NCBI GenBank assembly: GCA_900755085.1
Contig: CAAEFF010000117.1
Coordinates: forward strand, 1-8,032
Source: an uncultured Streptococcus sp.
GTDB lineage: Bacteria; Bacillota; Bacilli; Lactobacillales; Streptococcaceae
DNA: 8,032 nucleotides
Direction: 5' to 3'
Position numbers and translations under genes: made by a program. Of this stretch, positions 1 through 6,347 are shown piece by piece; the stretch's first letter is position 1, and each line of letters begins with the position of its first letter. The notes under the pieces were generated by a model, which saw only the letters and a list, made by a program, of their open reading frames with translations, did not search any database and was not told the DNA's origin.

Positions 1-402
1 CCCCAAAAATATACAAAAACGGCATTAGCCAATACTAAAAATAACAAGCAGGATTTGAGCAAGGATGATATCCAAAAGATTGTCGAAGAAACCCTCAAGA
101 ATTATAAACTAGATGGTGCCATGTCCTCCAAACAGATCAATTTGATCGTGAATTTCGCAGTGAATCTCTCAAAGAGTAGTGTTATCAGTAGTAAAAATTT
201 TACCAAAACATTGACGAATTTGAAAAATAGTATCGTAGACAAGGCGGGCGATACCTTTAACAATATCAACATCAATTTTGATACAGATTCTATTTTAAAA
301 GACAGTGGCAACTTCTTCACAAATGCGTGGAATGCCATTGCTGGCTTCTTCGGAGCCATCTGGAATGCCATTGTCAAATTCTTTAGTGGATTGGTTGGAT
401 AA
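1..402 (+). CDS. 3' part of a probable DUF1002 family protein
   Basis: The reading frame is open from base 1 to the TAA at 400-402, so the gene starts upstream of the window and about 133 C-terminal residues are visible. An internal TTG at 55 could be read as a start, but the same frame continues upstream without a stop and no good ribosome binding site precedes it, so I treat the gene as 5'-truncated by the window edge. The visible part has a Lys/Asn/Thr-rich linker, a helical segment (DDIQKIVEETLKNY, then QINLIVNFAVNLSKS), and a final roughly 30-residue tail rich in Phe, Trp, Ile and Gly ending in FFSGLVG. This pattern matches my memory of streptococcal DUF1002 proteins, which are predicted to be secreted, have no established function, and often end in a similar Phe/Trp-rich tail. 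The signal peptide would lie outside the window. A terminator follows directly, so the gene ends its transcript. The frame is secure; the family name is moderately likely. Confidence 0.65.
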   Translation, partial: PQKYTKTALANTKNNKQDLSKDDIQKIVEETLKNYKLDGAMSSKQINLIVNFAVNLSKSSVISSKNFTKTLTNLKNSIVDKAGDTFNNININFDTDSILKDSGNFFTNAWNAIAGFFGAIWNAIVKFFSGLVG

Positions 403-412
403 AAACAACACG

Positions 413-446
413 AAAGCACTCCTGACAAGAAGTCAGAGTGCTTTTT
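413..446 (+). terminator. Intrinsic terminator of the first gene
   Basis: An 8-bp stem (413-420 with 437-444) is followed by a one-base bulge at C421, a 5-bp stem (CTGAC 422-426 with GTCAG 432-436) and a 5-nt loop. The right arm runs into a T tract ending at 446. It begins 11 nt after the stop codon of the DUF1002-like gene, which fits a Rho-independent terminator for that plus-strand transcript. The left arm also begins with A residues, so some activity in the opposite direction is possible. Confidence 0.85.
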
Positions 447-489
447 GCGTTTGATTACCCTTTTTAGAACTGCTAAATTCTTATTTTAA

Positions 490-676
490 GCTCATGAATC
501 AAGGTTCCCCGAATTTTCAACTCGCTTTACCTATTTTTGTGCTCGTAAAAAAAAAGGTCCCCCGGACCTTTAACTCGCTCTATTGTTTTAAAGCTCGTGA
601 ATCAAGGTCCCTCGGACCTTTAACTCGCTCTATTATTTCTATGCTCGTGAAAAAAAGGTCCCCCGGACCTTTTTTT
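490..676. repeat. Tandem array of four ~51-bp hairpin-centred units
   Basis: Four units start at 490, 541, 593 and 643, each opening with GCTCRT, giving periods of 51, 52 and 50 bp. Each has a central short palindrome, and the first three continue with a conserved ACTCGCT segment and an AT-rich spacer. Palindromes: unit 2 AAAGGTCC-CCC-GGACCTTT (553-571), unit 3 AAGGTCC-CTC-GGACCTT (604-620), and unit 4 with seven A-T pairs plus GGTCC/GGACC (650-676). Unit 1 is diverged (AAGGTTC-CCC-GAATTTT, 501-517) but still folds on the plus strand using two G-U pairs. The array lies between two converging genes and has no credible protein. A 72-codon frame running through 494-712 is explained by the repeats. 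The units look like duplicated bidirectional terminators. Confidence 0.85.
650..676 (-). terminator. guaA terminator, symmetric and overlapping the stop codon
   Basis: Seven A, GGTCC, a CCC loop, GGACC and seven T form a perfect 12-bp stem with a 3-nt loop. Read on the minus strand, the stem starts inside the guaA stop codon (675-677) and ends in a U tract, making an intrinsic terminator with no spacer after the gene. The A and T tracts are equal, so it should work in both directions. It is the last unit of the tandem array. Confidence 0.85.
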
Positions 677-2240
677 ACTCCCACTCTACAGTTGCAGGTG
701 GTTTACTTGTGATATCGTAGACGATGCGGTTGACGTGGTCAACTTCGTTTACGATACGCACTGAGATTTTTTGGAGGACTTCCCATGGAATTTTAGCGAA
801 GTCAGCTGTCATGCCATCGATAGAAGTGATAGCGCGGATAGCGATCGTATAGTCGTAAGTACGACCATCACCCATAACACCGACTGAACGAACGCCAGTG
901 TTGACAGTGAAGTATTGCCAAATATCACGGTCAAGACCCGCTTTGGCGATTTCTTCACGAAGGATAGCGTCTGATTCACGGACTGTTTCCAGTTTTTCTT
1001 CAGTGATTTCCCCCATGACACGGATGGCAAGCCCTGGTCCTGGGAATGGTTGGCGCCACACGATATTATCTGGCATACCAAGCTCTATACCAAGAGCACG
1101 AACTTCATCCTTGTAAAGTGTATTGAGTGGTTCAATCAACTTAAACTGCATATCTTCTGGAAGTCCACCAACGTTGTGGTGAGATTTGATGGTTTGAGCA
1201 GTATCCGTACCAGACTCAATCACGTCTGTGTAAAGAGTTCCTTGGGCCAAGAATTTCACATCTTTTAGCTTGCTTGCTTCGTCATCAAAGACATAAACAA
1301 ATTCGTTACCGATAATCTTCCGCTTTTTCTCAGGGTCAGACACACCAGCTAGTTTATCAAGGAAGCGTTTGGCAGCATCTGCTTTGACGATGTTGAGACC
1401 AAACTTGCCACCAAGCATCTCCATAACTTGATCTGCTTCCCCTTTACGAAGAAGACCGTGGTCTACAAAGATACAAATCAATTGATCGCCGATTGCTTTT
1501 TGAAGGAGAACCCCAACAACGGAAGAGTCAACACCACCTGAAAGGCCAAGAAGGACACGTTTGTCTCCGACGGTTTCACGGATTTTTTTGATCTGCATGT
1601 CAATGAAGTTATCCATAGTCCAGTCACCTTTAGCCCCACAGATGTTCAAGGCAAAGTTACGCAAGATGTCATAACCGTGAACAGAGTGACGAACCTCAGG
1701 GTGGAACTGGATACCGTAGATTTTCTTGTCTGGATTTTCAATGGATGCATAAGGACAGTCAGCAGAAGTACCAGTACGGATGAAGTCAGCTGGAATTTCT
1801 GTGACAGCATCCCCATGGCTCATCAAAACGACTTGTTTATCTGGTGTGCTTGCAAAAAGAGCAGAAGATTCTGTCAAACTGAGTTCAGATTGACCATATT
1901 CCCGGTTACCTGCGTTACCTGCTGGAACAACCTTTCCTCCCAATTTGTGGGTCAACAATTGCATTCCGTAACAGATTCCAAGGATCGGAATTCCCAACTC
2001 AAAAATTTCAGGATCAATATCAAAGGATCCTTCCTCGTATACAGAGTTTGGTCCGCCTGAAAGGACGATCCCAACTGGATTGATTGCACGCACTTCAGCA
2101 GCAGAAATCTTATGGCTCTTCAATTCTGAGAAGACACCAATTTCACGAATCCGACGTGAAATAAGCTGATTGTATTGGCTACCGTAGTCAAGCACGATGA
2201 TTTTTTCAACATCATGCAAATCAGTTGATAGGTTTGTCAT
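675..2240 (-). CDS. guaA: GMP synthase (glutamine-hydrolysing)
   Basis: This cytoplasmic enzyme converts XMP to GMP using ATP and glutamine, the last step of de novo guanine nucleotide synthesis. The 521-residue length is normal. An N-terminal class I glutamine amidotransferase domain (about 12-200) shows the GICYG nucleophile elbow (Cys90) and the GIQFHPE motif supplying His180 and Glu182. The ATP pyrophosphatase domain follows, with the P-loop LSGGVDSS near residues 233-240 and IFVDHGLLRKGE after it. The C-terminal dimerisation domain ends in the usual DITSKPPATVEWE. The ATG at 2238-2240 is preceded by AAGAAGGGG with 5-nt spacing, and the N-terminus (STDLHDVEKIIVLDYGSQY) matches the remembered streptococcal GuaA start. 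It is divergent from the GntR gene and monocistronic, with its own promoter and terminator. No frameshift or missing catalytic residue is seen. Confidence 0.98.
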   Translation of the reverse strand: MTNLSTDLHDVEKIIVLDYGSQYNQLISRRIREIGVFSELKSHKISAAEVRAINPVGIVLSGGPNSVYEEGSFDIDPEIFELGIPILGICYGMQLLTHKLGGKVVPAGNAGNREYGQSELSLTESSALFASTPDKQVVLMSHGDAVTEIPADFIRTGTSADCPYASIENPDKKIYGIQFHPEVRHSVHGYDILRNFALNICGAKGDWTMDNFIDMQIKKIRETVGDKRVLLGLSGGVDSSVVGVLLQKAIGDQLICIFVDHGLLRKGEADQVMEMLGGKFGLNIVKADAAKRFLDKLAGVSDPEKKRKIIGNEFVYVFDDEASKLKDVKFLAQGTLYTDVIESGTDTAQTIKSHHNVGGLPEDMQFKLIEPLNTLYKDEVRALGIELGMPDNIVWRQPFPGPGLAIRVMGEITEEKLETVRESDAILREEIAKAGLDRDIWQYFTVNTGVRSVGVMGDGRTYDYTIAIRAITSIDGMTADFAKIPWEVLQKISVRIVNEVDHVNRIVYDITSKPPATVEWE

Positions 2241-2245
2241 CTTAT

Positions 2246-2254
2246 CCCCTTCTT
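2246..2254 (-). promoter_or_regulatory. guaA ribosome binding site
   Basis: On the minus strand AAGAAGGGG ends 5 nt before the ATG at 2240. It fixes that start codon. Confidence 0.7.
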
Positions 2255-2274
2255 AATGAAATTTACTTTCCTCT

Positions 2275-2303
2275 ATTCTAACACAAAACCCCTCGCTTTA
2301 CCA
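2275..2303 (-). promoter_or_regulatory. guaA sigma-A promoter with extended -10
   Basis: On the minus strand the -10 is TAGAAT (plus 2275-2280), preceded by TGT and so forming an extended TGnTAGAAT element. The -35 is a weak TGGTAA (plus 2298-2303), with exactly 17 bp between. Predicted transcription start is about 2268, giving a leader of roughly 28 nt, too short for a purine riboswitch. Regulation through the leader is therefore unlikely. Confidence 0.7.
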
Positions 2304-2311
2304 TTCTCTGA

Positions 2312-2340
2312 TTGAATCTTTCAGAAAATTACGCTACAAT
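2312..2340 (+). promoter_or_regulatory. GntR-gene sigma-A promoter
   Basis: TTGAAT (2312-2317), a 17-bp spacer and TACAAT (2335-2340) make a strong sigma-A promoter, five of six matches in each box. Its -35 lies only 8 bp from the -35 of the oppositely directed guaA promoter. The predicted start is about 2347, leaving a 5' leader of about 22 nt before the ATG at 2369. The TTG of this -35 box can be misread as a start codon for a longer protein, but it lies upstream of the transcript. Confidence 0.8.
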
Positions 2341-2368
2341 AGACCTAATAGAGAGAAAGAGCAGTACA

Positions 2369-3067
2369 ATGATTCCAGCTTACATTCAAATTCATGATCA
2401 GATTAAGTCTGAGATTGATCAAAAAATATGGAAAATCGGGGAGCGTCTTCCTAGTGAACGCGATCTAGCAGAGCAATTTCAGGTCAGTCGAATGACCCTT
2501 CGTCAAGCCATCACCCTTCTAGTCGAAGAGGGGGTTCTTGAAAGACGAGTGGGAAGTGGCACTTTTATCACCAGCACGCGCGTCCGGGAAAAAATGCGTG
2601 GGACAACCAGTTTCACCGAAATCATGAAATCGCAAGGCAGAGAACCGTCTAGTCAAGTGATTTCATACCGTAAAACCATTCCTAGCTTGCAAGAAGTAGA
2701 CAAATTGGGCATTGATAAAACCGAAACCATTATTCGGATGGAGCGGGTTCGGTATGCTAATGGGATTCCTGTCGTTTATGAAGTGGCCTCTATTCCGGAG
2801 AAATTTATTAAGAATTTCAATCGCGAAGAAGTGACCAGCCATTTCTTCCAAACCTTGGAGCGTCATGGTTATAAAATTGGAAAATCGCATCAGACCATCT
2901 ATGCACGATTGGCCAAGGATAAGATTGCGGACTATTTACAGGTTTCAAAAGGTCAGGCGATTTTAGGGCTAACCCAGGTTTCCTATTTTGAAGATGGTAC
3001 AGCCTTTGAATATGTGAAAAGCCAATATGTAGGCGAGCGATTCGAATTTTATTTGGAAAATAACTAA
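2369..3067 (+). CDS. GntR family transcriptional regulator with UTRA domain, NagR/YvoA-like
   Basis: A 232-residue HutC-subfamily GntR regulator. Residues 1-70 form the winged helix-turn-helix, with the family signature LPSERDLAEQFQVSRMTLRQ, then LVEEGVLERRVGSGTFI as the wing. Residues from about 80 to the end form the UTRA effector domain: GTTSFTEIMKSQG, then RMERVRYANGIPVVYEV, and near the end GTAFEYVKSQYVGERFEF. Those motifs resemble B. subtilis NagR (YvoA), which binds N-acetylglucosamine phosphate or glucosamine phosphate; transferring that effector here is inference. The same frame extends upstream to a TTG at 2312, but that TTG is the -35 box, so I chose the ATG at 2369, whose MIPAYIQIHDQI start is typical. 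The Shine-Dalgarno is weak (GAGAAAGAG). It is divergent from guaA and closed by a terminator, so it is probably not cotranscribed with the operon that follows, though it could act on it in trans. Confidence 0.9.
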   Translation: MIPAYIQIHDQIKSEIDQKIWKIGERLPSERDLAEQFQVSRMTLRQAITLLVEEGVLERRVGSGTFITSTRVREKMRGTTSFTEIMKSQGREPSSQVISYRKTIPSLQEVDKLGIDKTETIIRMERVRYANGIPVVYEVASIPEKFIKNFNREEVTSHFFQTLERHGYKIGKSHQTIYARLAKDKIADYLQVSKGQAILGLTQVSYFEDGTAFEYVKSQYVGERFEFYLENN

Positions 3068-3088
3068 GTTTGCAATTCGTAAAACTAA

Positions 3089-3138
3089 AAACTTTCAAAT
3101 GCTAAAGTGCATTCCACTGGCATTTGGGAGCTTTTTTT
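3089..3138 (+). terminator. Intrinsic terminator of the GntR gene
   Basis: A 14-position stem, 3089-3102 with 3120-3133, has one mismatch and two G-U pairs. It encloses a second small hairpin (AGTG-CATTC-CACT) and is followed by a T tract to 3138. It starts 21 nt after the TAA and separates the regulator from the downstream operon. Confidence 0.75.
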
Positions 3139-3177
3139 GTTAGGAATCATTCTTTCTAAAAAGTAATAGTAAAAGTC

Positions 3178-3229
3178 AAAATCAAAAGTTTTTAAAAAAA
3201 ATTTTATTTTTTCTTCAATTTTTGATTTT
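3178..3229. repeat. AT-rich inverted repeat upstream of the operon
   Basis: AAAATCAAAA (3178-3187) is the exact reverse complement of TTTTGATTTT (3220-3229). The arms extend inward by three more positions with one G-T pair. The centre is a run of A then T residues. The element lies in a strongly AT-rich stretch (about 3170-3245) just upstream of the likely operon promoter. It could be an operator, an UP-element-like curved region or chance in biased sequence. No regulator can be named. Confidence 0.45.
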
Positions 3230-3248
3230 TTTTACGAATATATAGATA
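3221..3248 (+). promoter_or_regulatory. Possible operon promoter
   Basis: The best match I can find is TTTGAT (3221-3226), a 16-bp spacer and TAGATA (3243-3248). Alternative -10 hexamers overlap at 3239-3246 (TATATA, TATAGA). The match to consensus is modest, but some promoter is expected here because a terminator lies upstream and a tightly packed operon begins at 3294. A TTA/TAG-containing hairpin (AGGCTTA-GAT-TAGGCCT, 3251-3267) would sit at the start of the transcript. Confidence 0.35.
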
Positions 3249-3279
3249 AGAGGCTTAGATTAGGCCTGAAAAGAGATAC

Positions 3280-3297
3280 ATGGCGGAAATGAAATGA
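3280..3297 (+). other. Possible 5-codon leader ORF (MAEMK)
   Basis: ATG GCG GAA ATG AAA TGA lies just before the glycosyltransferase gene. Its TGA overlaps that gene's ATG in an ATGA (3294-3297). AAAAGAG about 5-6 nt upstream could serve as a weak ribosome binding site. Only the codons and the overlap are seen. Translation of the leader and coupling to the next gene are inference, and a chance open frame of this size is common. Confidence 0.25.
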
Positions 3298-4571
3298 AAA
3301 AAATTAAAATCGATGTGGTAGCTGTTCCTTTGAGCGGGCATCTCTACCCAACTTTAAATCTCGTCACACCCTTATTGGATGATCCAACCATGGAAATCCG
3401 GGTTTTCACAGGACCTCAGAAAAAGGCCGTTGCAGAAAGTCTCGGGTTCACAGTGGTTCCAATTCTAGAGGACAAAGTAGAAGAGTTTGAACGTGCGGCG
3501 AATAACGATAAGAAACTCAATCTATTTTCAGCTTATCGTCAATTGTCCAAGAGTCTTGATTTGATCAATCATGTCTCGGATCAATTGTTAGAAGAATGGC
3601 GCGTCAACCGCCCAGATATTGTCATTGCTGATTTTATCACTTTATCAGCGGGTTTTGTAGCAGAAAAGTTGGAAATTCCTTGGATTACGACCATGGCAAC
3701 TCAATTTTCAATTGAAACTCCTTATGGTCCTCCTTGCTTCTTTGGAGGAATGGGAGTCGCGCGCACGAAGAAAGAAGAGAAGATACAAGCCCTATGCCGT
3801 AAACTCACGCGCATTGGGAAATACTGTGTGGCTTTCCTCTTACGCAAACGCTTAAAACGTTACAATTTCAAGTTGTATAATCAAAATGGAGTGGAGACCA
3901 TCTACTCTCCTTATGCCATCTTTGGAATTGGTATGATGGAGCTAGAGTTGAAAACGCATTTCCCTCATCAATATGCTTGGCTGGGTCCATTAGGAACTTC
4001 TCTTGAAAAAGCAGAAGATTACCCTTTGGACCTCAGTCCGTATAAGGACAAAAAGAAGATCCTCGTGACGTGTGGAACCCAGTTGCCGTGGGCAAAAGAA
4101 AATTTGCTTCATCAAACCAAGCAGTTAGCCAAAGAGCATCCAGAATGCCACTTTTTTGTCACACTAGGAGACGGGGCAAAAGAATTTTCTGAAGAAGAAG
4201 TAGCTTCAAATGTGACTCTCGTAACTTATCTCCCTTACAAAGAATACATACCGCAAATGGACTATGTGGTTCACCATGGAGGAGCTGGAATCTTTTATCA
4301 GTGTATCGAATTTAAAAAACCTGCCTTGATCTTGCCACATGACTATGACCAATTTGACTATGCCATTCGAGGAGTAGAAGCAGGGATTGCTTTTCAAGCT
4401 CATCGAAATCGCACTGAAGAAATTCAAGCAGGTTTTAACGCCCTGTTAGAAAAAGAATCTTGGGAAGAGTTAGCGAGACTTAACAAACTATCAAAAACCT
4501 ACAAACCGTTGGATACCTTAGAGTTTGAAATTCAACGATTATTAAGACGCGGAACGGATGGGAAACTATGA
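3294..4571 (+). CDS. Glycosyltransferase, GT-B fold, MGT/UGT (GT1-like) family
   Basis: A 425-residue enzyme expected to transfer a sugar from a nucleotide-sugar donor to a small lipophilic acceptor. The N-terminal Rossmann half has the acceptor-side motif VPLSGHLYPTLNL, with His16 in the position of the family's usual catalytic His. The second half starts near KKKILVTCGTQ (255-263). The donor-binding signature is VVHHGGAGIFYQ (HHGGAG at 327-332) followed by LPHDYDQFDYA (347-357), the Asp/Gln pair typical of sugar-nucleotide contact in macrolide-type glycosyltransferases. There is no signal peptide or clear membrane segment, so it should be cytoplasmic. It is the first gene of the operon; its ATG follows a poor ribosome site (GGCGGAA), and its TGA overlaps the next ATG by 4 nt. 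Cotranscription with ketoacyl-synthase, reductase and ligase genes suggests it glycosylates their product. The acceptor and sugar cannot be read from sequence. Confidence 0.88.
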   Translation: MKKIKIDVVAVPLSGHLYPTLNLVTPLLDDPTMEIRVFTGPQKKAVAESLGFTVVPILEDKVEEFERAANNDKKLNLFSAYRQLSKSLDLINHVSDQLLEEWRVNRPDIVIADFITLSAGFVAEKLEIPWITTMATQFSIETPYGPPCFFGGMGVARTKKEEKIQALCRKLTRIGKYCVAFLLRKRLKRYNFKLYNQNGVETIYSPYAIFGIGMMELELKTHFPHQYAWLGPLGTSLEKAEDYPLDLSPYKDKKKILVTCGTQLPWAKENLLHQTKQLAKEHPECHFFVTLGDGAKEFSEEEVASNVTLVTYLPYKEYIPQMDYVVHHGGAGIFYQCIEFKKPALILPHDYDQFDYAIRGVEAGIAFQAHRNRTEEIQAGFNALLEKESWEELARLNKLSKTYKPLDTLEFEIQRLLRRGTDGKL

Positions 4572-5545
4572 AAATTCTTGTAACAGGTGCGACTGGCTTC
4601 CTTGGAAAATATGTGATTGAGGAGTTATTGGATCACGACTATTCTATTGTAGCCTTTGGCCGAAACGAAAAAGTTGGGAAGGCTCTGGAAAATGAGCGCG
4701 TCCAATTTGTTAAAGGAGATTTGAGCTCTATTGAGGAATTAAGACGAGCTTTTAAGGATATTGATGCTGTTGTTCATGCAGGAGCCTTGTCTACTGCTTG
4801 GGGACCTTGGAAGGCTTTCTATCAGGCAAATGTCATCGGCACTCAAAATGTCCTTACCTTGTGTCGCGAATTTGCGGTACAACGCTTGGTTTATGTGTCT
4901 TCTCCCAGTATTTACACGGCTGGAAAAGACCAATTAAACATCAAGGAAAGTGATGCTCCAACAGAAAATCACCTCAATAATTATATCCGAAGTAAATTGG
5001 CTTCTGAAAAACTATTTCCTGACTATCCAGATGTGCCAAGTATCATCTTGCGTCCAAGAGGACTATTTGGAGTAGGGGATACCAGTATTTTACCTCGTAT
5101 CTTACGCCTCAGTCGAAAAATTGGGATTCCGTTGATTCGAGGAGGAGAGCAGCTCATGGATATGACCTGTGTGGAAAATGTCGCCCTAGCCATTCGCTTG
5201 GCTCTGGAAGCAAAAGAAGCACACGGACAGGTTTATAATATTACAAATGGAGAACCCAAGACCTTTAATTATTTGATTGAAACCACACTAAGAGGATTAG
5301 GAGAACCCATTCGCTATCGGAAAATTCCAGCAGCTCTAGTAGCATGTGTGGCGTACATCCTTGAAGGGGTGTATCGATTATTTCATATAAAAGCTGAACC
5401 CCCCTTGACTCGCTACACCTATTATCTCCTTCGCTATAGCCAAACCCTCGCTATTCAAAAGGCCCAAACCGAACTTGGCTACTATCCAAAAATGACCATT
5501 GAAGAAGGGATCGACAACTATGTCCAATATGATCGAGCACATTGA
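4568..5545 (+). CDS. NAD-dependent epimerase/dehydratase family, 3-beta-HSD/OleD-like
   Basis: A 325-residue extended short-chain dehydrogenase. The N-terminal Rossmann motif TGATGFLGKY carries Gly7, Gly10 and Gly13. The active site is YVSSPSIYTAG (Ser cluster 111-114) plus Tyr139 and Lys143 in YIRSK. The stretch LRPRGLFGVGDTSILPRIL (161-179) and DMTCVENVALAI (198-209) are typical of 3-beta-hydroxysteroid dehydrogenase-like enzymes, including OleD, which reduces a 2-alkyl-3-keto acid to the hydroxy acid. A hydrophobic patch at about 252-272 (IPAALVACVAYILEGVYRLF) could touch membrane or bind a greasy substrate. It starts in an ATGA overlap with the glycosyltransferase, with GGATGGG 5 nt before the ATG. 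A ketoreductase acting on the ketoacyl-synthase product is the simplest role. A sugar-nucleotide epimerase is less likely because of the OleD-like motifs and hydrophobic C-terminus, but it is not excluded. Confidence 0.85.
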   Translation: MKILVTGATGFLGKYVIEELLDHDYSIVAFGRNEKVGKALENERVQFVKGDLSSIEELRRAFKDIDAVVHAGALSTAWGPWKAFYQANVIGTQNVLTLCREFAVQRLVYVSSPSIYTAGKDQLNIKESDAPTENHLNNYIRSKLASEKLFPDYPDVPSIILRPRGLFGVGDTSILPRILRLSRKIGIPLIRGGEQLMDMTCVENVALAIRLALEAKEAHGQVYNITNGEPKTFNYLIETTLRGLGEPIRYRKIPAALVACVAYILEGVYRLFHIKAEPPLTRYTYYLLRYSQTLAIQKAQTELGYYPKMTIEEGIDNYVQYDRAH

Positions 5546-6347
5546 TTATTTTCCAGCAGGTTTTTGTAGCAGTCATTCTGGACTCTTATTTAAAGGGATT
5601 CAAAACGAAAAATTGCAATTTCCAGCAGGTGTCTTTTTGATTCACCACCGTGAAAAAGGCTATATTTTGTACGATACTGGCTATCATTATGAGATCAAGA
5701 AAAAGGCACGCTATTTCTGGTACCGTCTAGCAACGCCTATGCAGATGAAAAAAGAAGACCAGATCGATTATTTATTGCAAGAGCGTGGAATTGATCCAGC
5801 AGCCATTTCCTATGTGTTTCTTTCGCATTTGCATCCTGATCATCTAGGTGGAGCAGCACTTTTTCCAAATGCTCATTTCTTTGTAACTCAGGAAGTCTAT
5901 GAAGTGTACCAGAAGCCGAAATTCAAAGATCTGATTTTTAAAGAGTTTCTTCCAGCTGATTTCAAAAATCGTGTGACTTGTCTCAAAGCAGATCAAAGGC
6001 ATCCTGCTTTCCCTTACCGCCCGACTGCGGACCTATTTGGTGATGGGAGTATTCTCGTATCATCTATCGATGGGCATGCAAGAGGGCAGGGGTGTCTGTA
6101 TATGGATGAGCTGAAACTCTATATAGGTGCAGATCTATGCTGGGGAGTGGATCTCTTGCCTTACACACGAAAAATGCGTCTCATTCCTTCCTTTGTACAA
6201 GACAATAAGAAGGCCTATCTCCAGGGGGCAGATTTGCTAGAGAAACTATTACAAGAGGGCATTCAAGTTGTGGTCAGCCACGACCCGCAAGAACGGATTG
6301 AAAGGATTTTAAATGAAAAAAACAGTCTTTCTGAAAACCTTTATTGA
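5520..6347 (+). CDS. MBL-fold metallo-hydrolase, AHL-lactonase-like subfamily
   Basis: A 275-residue metallo-beta-lactamase-fold hydrolase. With the ATG at 5520 as start, the zinc motif HLHPDH lies at residues 103-108, a further His in DGHARGQ at 186, the bridging Asp in GADLCW at 205, and a last His in VVSHDPQ at 254. All expected ligands for a dinuclear centre are present in the order seen in AHL-lactonase-like enzymes. Family members open lactones or hydrolyse thioesters and esters. The frame is open back to a TTG at 5499, but GAAGGG lies 10 nt before the ATG at 5520, so that start is preferred; the ATG at 5529 is an alternative. It overlaps the epimerase gene by 26 nt and the ligase gene by 35 nt. 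No signal peptide is visible. In this operon it may release or edit an acyl intermediate or open a lactone; quorum quenching is possible but the context argues against it. Confidence 0.87.
   Translation: MSNMIEHIDYFPAGFCSSHSGLLFKGIQNEKLQFPAGVFLIHHREKGYILYDTGYHYEIKKKARYFWYRLATPMQMKKEDQIDYLLQERGIDPAAISYVFLSHLHPDHLGGAALFPNAHFFVTQEVYEVYQKPKFKDLIFKEFLPADFKNRVTCLKADQRHPAFPYRPTADLFGDGSILVSSIDGHARGQGCLYMDELKLYIGADLCWGVDLLPYTRKMRLIPSFVQDNKKAYLQGADLLEKLLQEGIQVVVSHDPQERIERILNEKNSLSENLY

Noticed and set aside
102..428. 108-codon minus-strand frame opposite the first gene
   Set aside because: It is antisense to a credible coding frame, begins inside the terminator and has no ribosome site or recognisable domain.
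490..676. CRISPR array
   Set aside because: Units are near-continuous tandem copies with palindromic cores; there are no unique, constant-length spacers and no cas genes.
494..712. 72-codon plus-strand frame through the repeat array
   Set aside because: It runs through three palindromic repeats and into the 3' end of guaA, has no ribosome site, and its sequence is fully explained by the repeats.
1677..2060. 127-codon plus-strand frame inside guaA
   Set aside because: It is antisense to the conserved amidotransferase domain of GuaA; the translated sequence is low-quality and matches nothing I recognise.
2241..2268. Purine riboswitch upstream of guaA
   Set aside because: The predicted leader is only about 28 nt, too short for an aptamer, and no such fold is seen.
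2335..2349. NagR-type operator overlapping the GntR -10 box
   Set aside because: TAGACC at 2340-2345 resembles one half-site of the known B. subtilis operator, but no matching inverted half is present on the left.
2312..2368. N-terminal extension of the GntR protein from a TTG start
   Set aside because: The TTG is the -35 box of a strong promoter and the extension would lie upstream of the transcript; the ATG at 2369 gives a standard family N-terminus.
5499..5519. TTG start for the MBL hydrolase
   Set aside because: The ATG at 5520 has GAAGGG 10 nt upstream and gives a typical length; the TTG has no convincing ribosome site.
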